DNA of 64,000 nt from positions 1,531,501 through 1,595,500 of the forward strand of contig NZ_CP004388.1 of NCBI RefSeq assembly GCF_000300235.2, given 5' to 3'. Position numbers and translations under genes: made by a program. Below the pieces are notes generated by a model. The model saw only the letters and a list, made by a program, of their open reading frames with translations, did no database searches and had not been told where the DNA came from. Below are positions 9,178-17,783 of this stretch, one piece after another. Each line of letters opens with the position of its first letter. The first letter of the stretch is position 1. This DNA comes from Thalassospira xiamenensis M-5 = DSM 17429 (GTDB taxonomy: Bacteria; Pseudomonadota; Alphaproteobacteria; Rhodospirillales; Thalassospiraceae).

Positions 9178-11163
9178 TCAGATGTCGAACGACCCGGTGC
9201 TGTCTTCGCATGGCAGCAACAGGCATAGCTCGATCCCGTCGGTGCCCTTGTCACGCAATTTGATCGATCCGCCATGTGCATCAACGATGCGCTGCGAGAT
9301 ATGAAGCCCCAGCGCATTCTGCATTGCGGTTGGCCCGATATCCTGGCGGAAGAGGGCGTCACTGATGCGCAGGATTTCCTGGTTGTTCAAATCTTTGCCG
9401 TGGCAGGGAATATCGATTTCCACCAGCCATTCGCCATTGCGACGAACAGTGATATGGATTGGAGATCCTTGAGCGTAGCGCCGTGCGGTTTCAATCAGGT
9501 TGGTGATCGCAAGCCCGACCAGTGTGGCATCGACATAGGTTTCAAGCTGTTCGGTCCCGACGCATTCCAGAGTGATTTCGGCATCGGCGCGCGATGTATC
9601 TGCGACAAAGTCCGTCAGCAGACGATTGACCGGCACCAGTTCGCGGGCCAGCGCAAAGTCACCGTCATCGATGCCATCCTTGTTGAGGAAAATATCCACC
9701 AGACGCGATAGTTTGCGTGCCTGATCCTGAATGCGTTGCAGGCGGTCGGTGACGTCGCTGCGGGCATCGCGCAGCCGAAGCAGCAGCATTTCGGAAGACC
9801 GTTGAATAACCGCAAGCGGTGTGCGGAATTCGTGCGAGAGCATGGAAATCAGTTTTCGCTGTTCCCCGACAAGCGATGTTGTTGCCGCGGTGACCCTGAG
9901 CATGTTCATGCGTTCCTTTTCGATCTGCGAAAGGCGGAAACCCATGAGGATGCCCATCGCGCACATATGGAAAAACAGTGTGAACTGATGCAGGCCAAGC
10001 CGGAACGGCGTGGCGGCAATCAACCCGGCATGGGTCAGTTGCAATAGCACGGCCCCGCCGATCGGGATCACAATGACAACCAGATAGACCCACAAAAGCC
10101 ACTGCCTTGGTGCCCGGATGATCCGGTAGGCAACAATCAGGGACAGTGTCGTGAGTAACGCGGCATGCAGCGGCACGATATATGTGCCGTAAAGCGCATA
10201 AAAATCGGTGGTCACGGTTAGAGCGCAGGCAACCGAAAGCCCGCAATAGACTTTAGCGATCCGCGTGATCACAACATTCTGTTTGCCAAGATCAAGAATA
10301 TAGAACCAGAGAAAAATGGAGGCAGCCGAGCCGACGACATTGGTCACCCCGACAATCAGGTCATTGGCATAGGGCCATTCGGGTTGAATGATCGCGAGCA
10401 CAAGCCCGTTGACCGCGGATGCCAGTGTGCCAATCAAAATAACGCAGACACCATATGTCGCAATCGCACGATCCCGGACGAGAGAGCCCAGAACCGTGTA
10501 AACCACGCCGAGCATCAGGATGACACCGAAATAGATGCTCATTGCCCCGTCGCGGAGCGTCAGACTGGAAATAAGCTGATCGGTTGGCCAAAGTTTGGCG
10601 ATCAATAACTGGGTGCTGTTCGATTTGGTGCGGATGAAAAGAGTATAATCACCTGGTTCGAGTGGCGGGAAGCGGTCGACATGCTGACTGCCGCGGGTGG
10701 GGCGCAGGCCTGCCGGGACATGATCGCCCATATGGCTTTGCCACAGATGGCGCGATGTTCCCTGCCTGATCAGATAGGCATCGATGAAATTCATGTAGTT
10801 TGGCTGAATTTCAAGTTGCAGGGATTGTGTCAGGCCCTGCGGAACAGACAGTTGCAGCCGGTACCAGACGCTATCGCCCGTATAGCCAAAACTTGGCACG
10901 CCGGTACTTGGGGTGAAATCATCGATTGGCAGGTTCAAAACGTCATTGAGTGTCAGATCGTTTGTCCGGTCTTCAAGCCACAGAACGTGATCATGCAAAT
11001 TCACAGGGGCCGCGATGCCCGGCAGAAGGGTCAGTTTGCCGACCTCCGTTGCCGTTGCCGTTGCTGTGGCCGGGGACAGCGGGGCCGTGACCGACAGCAT
11101 GGTCAGTAGCGCCAGCAGGAGCCGGAAACAGAAAAGCATCGGTCTGTTTTTCGGATGGCTCAT
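9178..11163 (-). CDS. 7TMR-DISM sensor histidine kinase with degenerate ATP-binding domain
   Basis: The 661-residue product has a signal peptide (cleavage near residue 38), a periplasmic 7TMR-DISM extracellular domain (about 45-190), seven membrane helices (about 205-410), a short coiled linker and a HisKA domain with an intact H-box MLSHEFRTPL (His444). The catalytic domain is abnormal: the N-box reads NLIETARRY (555-563; second Asn replaced by Thr), the DxGxG motif is replaced by IDIPCHGKD, and the G2 box is QNALGLHI. In the upstream paralogue all three are canonical at the same residue positions. I infer poor or no ATP binding, so the protein may act as a phosphatase, a decoy or a heterodimer partner. 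Its start codon overlaps the stop of the upstream kinase gene by 4 bp. Confidence 0.9.
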   Translation of the reverse strand: MSHPKNRPMLFCFRLLLALLTMLSVTAPLSPATATATATEVGKLTLLPGIAAPVNLHDHVLWLEDRTNDLTLNDVLNLPIDDFTPSTGVPSFGYTGDSVWYRLQLSVPQGLTQSLQLEIQPNYMNFIDAYLIRQGTSRHLWQSHMGDHVPAGLRPTRGSQHVDRFPPLEPGDYTLFIRTKSNSTQLLIAKLWPTDQLISSLTLRDGAMSIYFGVILMLGVVYTVLGSLVRDRAIATYGVCVILIGTLASAVNGLVLAIIQPEWPYANDLIVGVTNVVGSAASIFLWFYILDLGKQNVVITRIAKVYCGLSVACALTVTTDFYALYGTYIVPLHAALLTTLSLIVAYRIIRAPRQWLLWVYLVVIVIPIGGAVLLQLTHAGLIAATPFRLGLHQFTLFFHMCAMGILMGFRLSQIEKERMNMLRVTAATTSLVGEQRKLISMLSHEFRTPLAVIQRSSEMLLLRLRDARSDVTDRLQRIQDQARKLSRLVDIFLNKDGIDDGDFALARELVPVNRLLTDFVADTSRADAEITLECVGTEQLETYVDATLVGLAITNLIETARRYAQGSPIHITVRRNGEWLVEIDIPCHGKDLNNQEILRISDALFRQDIGPTAMQNALGLHISQRIVDAHGGSIKLRDKGTDGIELCLLLPCEDSTGSFDI

Positions 11164-13211
11164 GACGCATTTTCCGGGTCGGAGGCCGGTGCCGTCGGGG
11201 GATCAAGATTGGTCGTGCGTGCCGCTTCAATGTTGTTTTTGGTCAGTTCGCGGTCATAGGGCAGGCGGATCAGGATGGTGGTGCCACCGTTTTCGCCGAC
11301 GCTGACTGTCATGCGGCCCATATGCCCGATGATGATCCGGTTGGTGATATGCAGACCCAGACCGACGCCATGGGTGCTGCCCGATCTGTTGCCACGGTAA
11401 AATGCGTCGGCAACAAGCGACAGATCATCGGGCGAAATTCCCGGCCCATTGTCGGTGACGCGGATATAGACATTTCCATCGCTGCGGTGGGTGAATCCGA
11501 TGCGAACACTGGCATCCGGGGCATATTTAAGCGCGTTTTCAATCAGATTGCATATCGCGCGTTCGATCAGGGTTCTGTCGATGCTTGCGACGGTAAAATC
11601 CACCTCTTCCAGCTCAATGTCATGATCGGGCGTCTCGCGCTGACGTCGGAGGACAAGGTCGCGCAGGAACGGTGCCAGAACGGTTGGTCTGGGGGAAATA
11701 CGGAAATTGGTGCTATCGAGTGTTTCCTTTGTCAGGAACACATTCACCAGTTCAGACAGTTGGGTCGCATTTCTGCGAATGGTTGCGATCCGGTTGGTTA
11801 TGGCTTCCGGGGCGTCGCGAACATGAAGCGAAACCATTTCGGCGGCGCGCTGGATAATGGCCAGTGGTGTTCGGAATTCATGGGATAGCATGGTGATGAA
11901 TTCGCGCTGCTCGTCGGCGAGCTGATTGGCGCGCGTACTGTTTTGAACGGCTGTGACGCGCTGGCTGGCAAGTGCGTATGTTCGGCCTGCCATGGCAATG
12001 CCGAGCAATAGCAGGTGCACAAGTGATGCCACCTGATAGCAGTTGCTGGTAAATCTGTTGGCCGGAACAAGGCCCATCAGCATCAGCAGATGCACGATTG
12101 CCGCAGCGGCGGGCAATCCCAATGCGACGAAATAGATCCGAAGCTTTCGCGCATCGGGCTTGGTCGCACCAAAATAGAACAGATAGCCATAGAGGATCAT
12201 CAGCACACCGATATGGAACAGGAAAAAGCTGCGCGCAAAATGGATGTACAGGTCGCTGACCGATGTCAGGGAACACAGGCTTGCAAGTGCCGCGTAAACC
12301 GCAAGAGCGGTGAATACGGTGCGCTTGTATTTGTCCAGTTCAATGATGTAGGCCCACATCATCACACTGGTCGCAAGCGAGAAGGCCGTGCCGGCACCGG
12401 TGATGGCATCACTGGCAAATTGCCATGTGCCGGACAGAAGAAGCTGGGCATAGCCAGAAATGCCCGCCGTTCCGGCAAACAGGGCCAGAACATAAAGCCC
12501 GTACCAGACAATCGCCCGGTCGCGGATCAGCAGACCCAGCGTGAAATAGACCATGAAGCCGATTAAAAGGATGCCAAGATAAAGCCCGTACAGAAACGTA
12601 TCCTGCACGTTTTCGGTGATCAGGGATGTATCGGATTTTATAGACGCATTCAAAAGCTGGGCGCTGTTGCTTGAAACGCCGATCACCAGCCAGTATTTTC
12701 CTGCCGGAAGGTTGGGCCATTCGCTTAGATGCTGGCGACCCCGGGCTTCGGATGGGTTCGGGGGGATATGATCCCCAACGACATCGTTCCAGACGGTTAT
12801 CCGTGTATCGGCATCAAGGATCGCAAGCCTTATCCGGTTCAGATAAGGCGGTGAAATTTCAAGATAGCGTTTGAGTTCAAGCGGTTTTTCACCGTCCTTT
12901 GTGACAAGGATCTGCATCCGGTACCAGACGGCTTCAAGCGTGTAACCGGGGCCGGTTGATCCCATAAGCGGTGTGAAATTGTCTGCCGGGAGCATGGCGA
13001 CATCGGCGGCTGTTCGAACCTGCCGTTTGGTTGACAGACGTTCGATCAGCGGTGCGAGGTCAATATCATCCTGATCGGCGGAATAGGACACGATGACAAG
13101 TTCATGAGGGCCCATATTGGCAAGGGCAGGGCGGGTCATGAAAATCATCGCGATGATGACCTGCACTATGATCCCTGTGATATAACCCTTGCGGCAACCG
13201 GTTTTCCGCAA
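11160..13211 (-). CDS. 7TMR-DISM sensor histidine kinase, intact
   Basis: The 683-residue product has the same plan as its downstream paralogue. A signal peptide ends near ARPALAN (about residue 32), followed by a periplasmic 7TMR-DISM domain with the motif VWYRMQILV, a seven-helix membrane region (about 205-410) and HisKA with MLSHEFRTPL (His444). The ATPase domain is complete, with N-box NLIENALKY (555-563), G1 DNGPGI (587-592) and G2 THGVGLGLHI. It should autophosphorylate and pass phosphate to a regulator, presumably the convergent OmpR-type one at 8377-9162. It is the first gene of a two-gene operon (4 bp overlap with the next). The DISM domain of other proteins binds carbohydrates or related ligands; the ligand here is unknown. 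Confidence 0.93.
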   Translation of the reverse strand: MRKTGCRKGYITGIIVQVIIAMIFMTRPALANMGPHELVIVSYSADQDDIDLAPLIERLSTKRQVRTAADVAMLPADNFTPLMGSTGPGYTLEAVWYRMQILVTKDGEKPLELKRYLEISPPYLNRIRLAILDADTRITVWNDVVGDHIPPNPSEARGRQHLSEWPNLPAGKYWLVIGVSSNSAQLLNASIKSDTSLITENVQDTFLYGLYLGILLIGFMVYFTLGLLIRDRAIVWYGLYVLALFAGTAGISGYAQLLLSGTWQFASDAITGAGTAFSLATSVMMWAYIIELDKYKRTVFTALAVYAALASLCSLTSVSDLYIHFARSFFLFHIGVLMILYGYLFYFGATKPDARKLRIYFVALGLPAAAAIVHLLMLMGLVPANRFTSNCYQVASLVHLLLLGIAMAGRTYALASQRVTAVQNSTRANQLADEQREFITMLSHEFRTPLAIIQRAAEMVSLHVRDAPEAITNRIATIRRNATQLSELVNVFLTKETLDSTNFRISPRPTVLAPFLRDLVLRRQRETPDHDIELEEVDFTVASIDRTLIERAICNLIENALKYAPDASVRIGFTHRSDGNVYIRVTDNGPGISPDDLSLVADAFYRGNRSGSTHGVGLGLHITNRIIIGHMGRMTVSVGENGGTTILIRLPYDRELTKNNIEAARTTNLDPPTAPASDPENAS

Positions 13212-13445
13212 AATGCCCCCGATTTCGGAATATTCAAACGCTTCGTATCCTAGATACCGGGTTTTAAAAGCAAGGTCATGGCTTTTATAAGCGAAGGGTA
13301 AAGGATGCGATTAACGGATCGGTTGCTTATGAAAGGTATAATCGGTCACTTGCCGGTAGCATTGCGCGGACACTTTGATATAACCGGCAGTCAGGAAAAA
13401 TAACCCGCACGCCGATGTGCCGGGATGGAAGCAGAGAAGACGAGC

Positions 13446-14795
13446 ATGAGCCGTAAATATTTCGGGACCGACGGTATTCGCGGAACCGCCAACACCGCCC
13501 CCATGACAGCCGAAGTTGCGCTTAAGGTCGGGATGGCCGCTGGCCATTATTTCACCCGTGGCGATCATCGTCATCGTGTGGTGATTGGCAAGGATACCCG
13601 TCTGTCGGGCTATATGCTTGAACCGGCCCTTGTTGCCGGTTTTACGTCGATGGGGATGGATGTGATGCTGGTCGGGCCGATGCCGACCCCGGCCGTTGCC
13701 ATGCTGACCAAATCGATGCGGGCTGATATCGGCGTGATGATTTCCGCCTCGCACAATCCGTTTCAGGATAACGGCATCAAGCTTTTTGGCCCGGATGGCT
13801 TCAAACTGTCCGACGAGGTCGAACTTGAGATCGAAGCGATGATGGATAGCGACATGTCGGCGTTGCTGGTGGCTGCCGACAAGCTAGGCCGTGCGCAGCG
13901 CATTGATGATGCGCCGGGCCGCTATATTGAGGCGGTCAAATCATCGCTGCCGTCTTCGGTGACGCTTGAGGGGCTCAAGATCGTTCTGGATTGCGCCAAT
14001 GGCGCGGCTTATTCCGTGGCGCCCAAGGTCCTGCGTGAACTTGGCGCGGATGTCATTGAAATCGGGACCAAACCGAACGGTCTTAACATTAATGCCGAAT
14101 GCGGATCGACGCATACCCAAACCATGTGCGACCGGGTGTTGGCCGAAAAGGCCGATGTCGGGATTGCCCTGGATGGTGATGCCGACCGGGTTCAGATGTG
14201 TGATGAAAAAGGCCAGCTGATCGATGGGGATCAGTTGATGGGGCTTGTCACCACCCATTGGAAACGCACCGGGCAGTTGCGCGGCAATGCGCTGGTTGCG
14301 ACGGTGATGTCAAACCTTGGTCTTGAACGTTACCTTGAAAGTAATGGGTTGCGCCTGATCCGTACCAAAGTCGGTGATCGTTACGTTGTGGAACAGATGC
14401 GCGCCCTTGATTGCAATGTCGGCGGGGAACAGTCCGGGCATATCGTGCTGTCGGATTTTGCATCGACCGGTGATGGCTTGCTGGCGTCCCTTCAGGTCCT
14501 GGCGGTTCTGGCGGATCGCGATGGTCCGGTTTCGGAAGTCAGCCGCGTTTTCGATCCGCTGCCGCAAATCCTTAAGAACGTGCGTTATGTGGCGGGTTCC
14601 GATCCGCTGTCACACAGCAGTGTGGTTGATGCGATTTCCAGTGCCGAACGGGCCTTTAACGGCGATGGTCGCGTTCTGATCCGCAAATCGGGAACCGAAC
14701 CGCTGATCCGTGTGATGGCCGAAGGGGATGACGCGATCAAGGTTGAACAGATTGTTGATGGCATTGTTGCCGAAATCATGGCTGTTGCGGGTTAA
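13446..14795 (+). CDS. glmM: GlmM, phosphoglucosamine mutase
   Basis: GlmM interconverts glucosamine-6-phosphate and glucosamine-1-phosphate for UDP-GlcNAc, feeding peptidoglycan and lipopolysaccharide. It has the family start [18 protein letters not shown], the phosphoserine loop [18 protein letters not shown] (Ser102), the metal loop LDGDADRVQ, the sugar-binding GGEQSGHI and the phosphate-binding [15 protein letters not shown]. From 13446 it is 449 residues, the usual size. A start at 13425 is possible, but AGAGAAG fits the ATG at 13446. The 234 bp gap to the divergent kinase operon must contain both promoters; I cannot place them with confidence. Confidence 0.96.
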   Translation: MSRKYFGTDGIRGTANTAPMTAEVALKVGMAAGHYFTRGDHRHRVVIGKDTRLSGYMLEPALVAGFTSMGMDVMLVGPMPTPAVAMLTKSMRADIGVMISASHNPFQDNGIKLFGPDGFKLSDEVELEIEAMMDSDMSALLVAADKLGRAQRIDDAPGRYIEAVKSSLPSSVTLEGLKIVLDCANGAAYSVAPKVLRELGADVIEIGTKPNGLNINAECGSTHTQTMCDRVLAEKADVGIALDGDADRVQMCDEKGQLIDGDQLMGLVTTHWKRTGQLRGNALVATVMSNLGLERYLESNGLRLIRTKVGDRYVVEQMRALDCNVGGEQSGHIVLSDFASTGDGLLASLQVLAVLADRDGPVSEVSRVFDPLPQILKNVRYVAGSDPLSHSSVVDAISSAERAFNGDGRVLIRKSGTEPLIRVMAEGDDAIKVEQIVDGIVAEIMAVAG

Positions 14796-14845
14796 GGCAG
14801 CAGGACTATCTTGAAGCGAATATCAGAAGTGCTTGGAGGTCGATC

Positions 14846-15646
14846 ATGAAAGGTCGCGTATTGATCATTGCCGGTTCGGATTGTTCCGGTGGGGCCGGAA
14901 TTCAGGCCGACATCAAAACCGTGACTGTTCTGGGTGGATATGCCGCAACCGCGATCACGGCGCTGACGGTGCAAAATACCACCGGTGTTTTTGATGTTCT
15001 GGGCATTGATCCGAAACTGATCGTCCATCAGGCCGAAGTCACGATTGATGATATCGGGGCCGATGCGATCAAGACCGGTATGCTGCATAGTGTGCCGGTG
15101 ATCGAAGCGGTTGCAAAATTCATCCGGGACAAAGCCACCGATATTCCGATTGTTGTTGATCCGGTGATGATATCGCAAAGCGGATCGCGTCTTTTGAACG
15201 AAGACGCGGTTGATGCGCTGATCAAAAACATGGTGCCGCTGGCGACCGTCCTGACCCCGAATATTCCCGAGGCAGAAGTGCTTTCGGGAATGAAGATTTT
15301 GACCGAGGGTGACATGATCGAAGCCGCCCGCAAGATCGGTGAACTGGGGGCCAAGGCGGTGCTGGTCAAGGGCGGCCATGCCGACGGCGAGCGGATTGTT
15401 GATATCCTGTGGCGGCATGATGGTGATATCGAAGGGTTTGAGGCGGATCGTATTCCGTCGGAAAACAACCATGGGACGGGTTGTTCGCTTGCAAGTGCGA
15501 TTGCCACCGGGCTTTCGCAGGGCATGGGGCTTAGCGATGCGGTGGCGCGCGCGCGTGCTTTCGTCCGCGAAGCGATCCGCACGGCCCCTGATTTTGGCAA
15601 GGGCAATGGCCCGTTGAACCACGCGCATCCTGTTACTGGTGAATAG
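14846..15646 (+). CDS. thiD: ThiD, hydroxymethylpyrimidine/phosphomethylpyrimidine kinase
   Basis: ThiD phosphorylates HMP and HMP-phosphate in thiamine synthesis. The 266-residue ribokinase-fold protein begins VLIIAGSDCSGGAGIQADIK, which is specific for this family, and has ITALTVQNTTGV, VDPVMISQSGSRLL, TPNIPEAEVLSG, VLVKGGH and the anion-hole and catalytic motif NNHGTGCSLASAIA. TTGGAGG provides a strong ribosome binding site. It follows glmM after 50 bp in the same direction. No TPP riboswitch is evident upstream. Confidence 0.96.
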   Translation: MKGRVLIIAGSDCSGGAGIQADIKTVTVLGGYAATAITALTVQNTTGVFDVLGIDPKLIVHQAEVTIDDIGADAIKTGMLHSVPVIEAVAKFIRDKATDIPIVVDPVMISQSGSRLLNEDAVDALIKNMVPLATVLTPNIPEAEVLSGMKILTEGDMIEAARKIGELGAKAVLVKGGHADGERIVDILWRHDGDIEGFEADRIPSENNHGTGCSLASAIATGLSQGMGLSDAVARARAFVREAIRTAPDFGKGNGPLNHAHPVTGE

Positions 15647-15675
15647 TCAGAATACAACCTCCGTCGGGATTTCTA

Positions 15676-16032
15676 ATGGCTTTTAACATTTCACACCGTA
15701 CGAAGCGCCGGTTGTTCCTGATTGCGATCATCGCATTGGTTGCCGCAACCGTGGCAGAAGAATCACGGCGTTTCATTGCCGATCAGATCTGGACGGATGA
15801 TGCCGCACCCTGGGAAAAGGTGACGGCGGTTTATTATCCCGATACGCAGAAACAAACCGATATCCGTATTTCGGATGCAAGGTTTGATGACGTTGCACAA
15901 TGCCGAGAACATATTGCCAAGCTGGCAACTGAAAACGGGGATGCGGACCTGCAAAAGGGACGGTCAGAATGTGCCGTCGGGTTTTACCGCGATGGCACGG
16001 GCGAGGGTAGCTATCGCCTGATCATCGAATAG
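15676..16032 (+). CDS. Small membrane-anchored protein of unknown function
   Basis: I do not recognise this 118-residue protein. It has a basic N-terminus (HRTKRRLF), one hydrophobic helix (about residues 13-30, LFLIAIIALVAATVAEE) and a soluble, probably periplasmic domain of about 85 residues. That domain has two Cys residues (in VAQCREHI and RSECAVGFY) that could form a disulfide. It ends in GEGSYRLIIE. It starts 30 bp after thiD in the same direction and may be the last gene of a glmM-thiD transcript. Codon usage looks like that of its neighbours, which supports it being a real gene. Confidence 0.7.
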   Translation: MAFNISHRTKRRLFLIAIIALVAATVAEESRRFIADQIWTDDAAPWEKVTAVYYPDTQKQTDIRISDARFDDVAQCREHIAKLATENGDADLQKGRSECAVGFYRDGTGEGSYRLIIE

Positions 16033-16042
16033 GACGCCGGAC

Positions 16043-16918
16043 CTAAAGCACGTACCACAGCAGGCCGGGCAGGGCGATGGCGGCAAGGAAGCTTGAACTG
16101 ATGACCACACCGGCGACTTCTTCGGGTTCGCGGTTGTAAAGCTGGGCAAACAGATAGCAGAACACCGCAACCGGCATCGAACATTGCAGGATGACGACCC
16201 CGCGTTCGATCCCGGTAAGCCCCATGGCTTCGGAAAGGCCGACGCCAACCGCAAAGCCCATCACAAGGCGCAGCATGCTAAGGGCGGTGCTGCGTGCGAG
16301 GCTGACCGGGCGGAGGCGGGCCAGTGACACACCCAATGTAAACAGCATTAACGGAATGGTCAGCTGTCCAATCAGGTTGGTCGTGTTGTAAAGCCATGCC
16401 GGGACTTCGGTATTGGTCGCAAGGAAGCCGGTTGCAATCAGGGTTGCCGGGATGATCGGCATTTTGATGATCGATTTAAGCGAGAAACTGCCCGAAACGA
16501 ACGCCACCCCGATGGTCAGTTGCAAAACCACGTAAACCGCAAAGAACGCGACCGACAGCGCCAGACCATCCTGCCCGTATGCCAGCATGCAAAGCGGCAG
16601 ACCGACATTGCCGACATTCGGCCAGGTCAGCGATTGCAGATAGGTCCGCGGGGCCAGTTTGAAAACTTTCAGGATTGGCCAGCCGATCAGGACGAAAATG
16701 ATGTTCGCGGCAAGGGCGGCAGTCCCCATTGATACCAGCGCATCCGCACCAAGGTCGACCGTGGCAAGGGCTGCAAAGGTCAGGCAGGGGGTCGCAAAAT
16801 AGGTGACGATGGATGTCACCAGGCCCGTATCGAAATGTCTGCCGGATCGTGCCCAGATATAACCAAGACCCGTGGTTATGAAAACCGGTGCAAGAATGGC
16901 AAAGATATCGGCAAACAT
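16043..16918 (-). CDS. AEC-family (auxin efflux carrier-like) transporter
   Basis: This is a polytopic inner-membrane carrier of the AEC/BASS superfamily. The 291-residue protein has about ten hydrophobic segments in two halves. Typical family features are the N-terminal FADIFAILAPVFITTGLGYIW, the broken helix with Pro in YFATPCLTFAAL, and the C-terminal MPVAVFCYLFAQLYNREPEEVAGVVISSS, which is very characteristic. Characterised relatives move organic acids such as malate or malonate; the substrate here cannot be read. GGGGATA precedes the start. It is convergent with the small membrane protein gene (10 bp gap). Confidence 0.9.
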   Translation of the reverse strand: MFADIFAILAPVFITTGLGYIWARSGRHFDTGLVTSIVTYFATPCLTFAALATVDLGADALVSMGTAALAANIIFVLIGWPILKVFKLAPRTYLQSLTWPNVGNVGLPLCMLAYGQDGLALSVAFFAVYVVLQLTIGVAFVSGSFSLKSIIKMPIIPATLIATGFLATNTEVPAWLYNTTNLIGQLTIPLMLFTLGVSLARLRPVSLARSTALSMLRLVMGFAVGVGLSEAMGLTGIERGVVILQCSMPVAVFCYLFAQLYNREPEEVAGVVISSSFLAAIALPGLLWYVL

Positions 16919-17133
16919 GAAATTCAGTATCCCCAGATGGCTTGGCTCAAATGGCCCCGGGTGAAATTGTCATGACCGATAGTCGCGGGGCAAGCGAATA
17001 ATGGTAATACCAGTTGGTTTTCCGCATCGCGATAAGTCGACGCAAACCTGCGTCGTGAAAACTTGTCATTCCGGATGCGGATGGTGCATGTTAGCGCGAT
17101 ATTGGCGCAGCTAGACAAGATACAGTGTTCGAC

Positions 17134-17778
17134 ATGAGCCATAGGAAATACGATTTCGTTCGCCGCCATTTCATTGATCCGGCTCCGCGCTGGCGCGATC
17201 AGCGCAATCCTGTGCCTGCGGTTTTTCTAGATCGCGATGGGGTGGTGAATGAAGAGGTTCACTACCTGTCAAAGATTGATGATCTAGCCCTGATCCCCGG
17301 AACCGCCAGCGCGATCAAGCAGCTTAACGATGCCGGTATTCCGGTTGTGATCGTGACCAACCAGTCGGCGGTGGCGCGTGGCTATCTGACCGAGGCGGGC
17401 CTTCGTGACCTGCATGAGGCGATGCTTGCGATGCTGGCGCGTGCGGGGGCATCGGTGCAGGGGATTTATTATTCGCCCTATCATCCCGACGGGGTTGAGG
17501 GATATCGCCGCGAAAGCGAATGCCGCAAACCGGGCCCGGCCATGATCCTTGCCGCGGCCGAGGATTTTGCGATTTCGCTGCCTGACAGTGTTCTGATCGG
17601 GGATCGCATCAATGATATCCGTGCCGGACGTGCGGCCGGAACCCACGCGGTGATCGTGCGGACCGGGCACGGAGCGAAGGAAACCACCTGGCCCGAGGCG
17701 GCAGAGGCCGACTTTATCGCCGATGACTTGCAGGCGGCTGTATCGGAATTATTCGCGCGCGGTGTTCTGGCGCGTTAG
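17134..17778 (+). CDS. GmhB-like HAD phosphatase (heptose bisphosphate phosphatase family) lacking most zinc ligands
   Basis: This belongs to HAD subfamily IIIA, like GmhB, which removes the 7-phosphate of heptose-1,7-bisphosphate in LPS inner-core synthesis. Catalytic residues are present: FLDRDGVVN (nucleophile and acid Asp), VTNQSAVARG, CRKPGP (Lys) and IGDRINDIRAG. In E. coli GmhB a zinc loop uses Cys92, His94, Cys107 and Cys109; the matching segment here reads YYSPYHPD and ESECRKP, keeping only the last Cys. So the fold and active site are intact but zinc is probably not bound. The start is uncertain: ATG at 17134 or GTG at 17125, without a clear ribosome binding site. An N-terminal extension of about 30 residues (HRKYDFVRRHF) precedes the domain. 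It is convergent with the TPR glycosyltransferase gene. Confidence 0.82.
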   Translation: MSHRKYDFVRRHFIDPAPRWRDQRNPVPAVFLDRDGVVNEEVHYLSKIDDLALIPGTASAIKQLNDAGIPVVIVTNQSAVARGYLTEAGLRDLHEAMLAMLARAGASVQGIYYSPYHPDGVEGYRRESECRKPGPAMILAAAEDFAISLPDSVLIGDRINDIRAGRAAGTHAVIVRTGHGAKETTWPEAAEADFIADDLQAAVSELFARGVLAR

Positions 17779-17783
17779 GCGCA

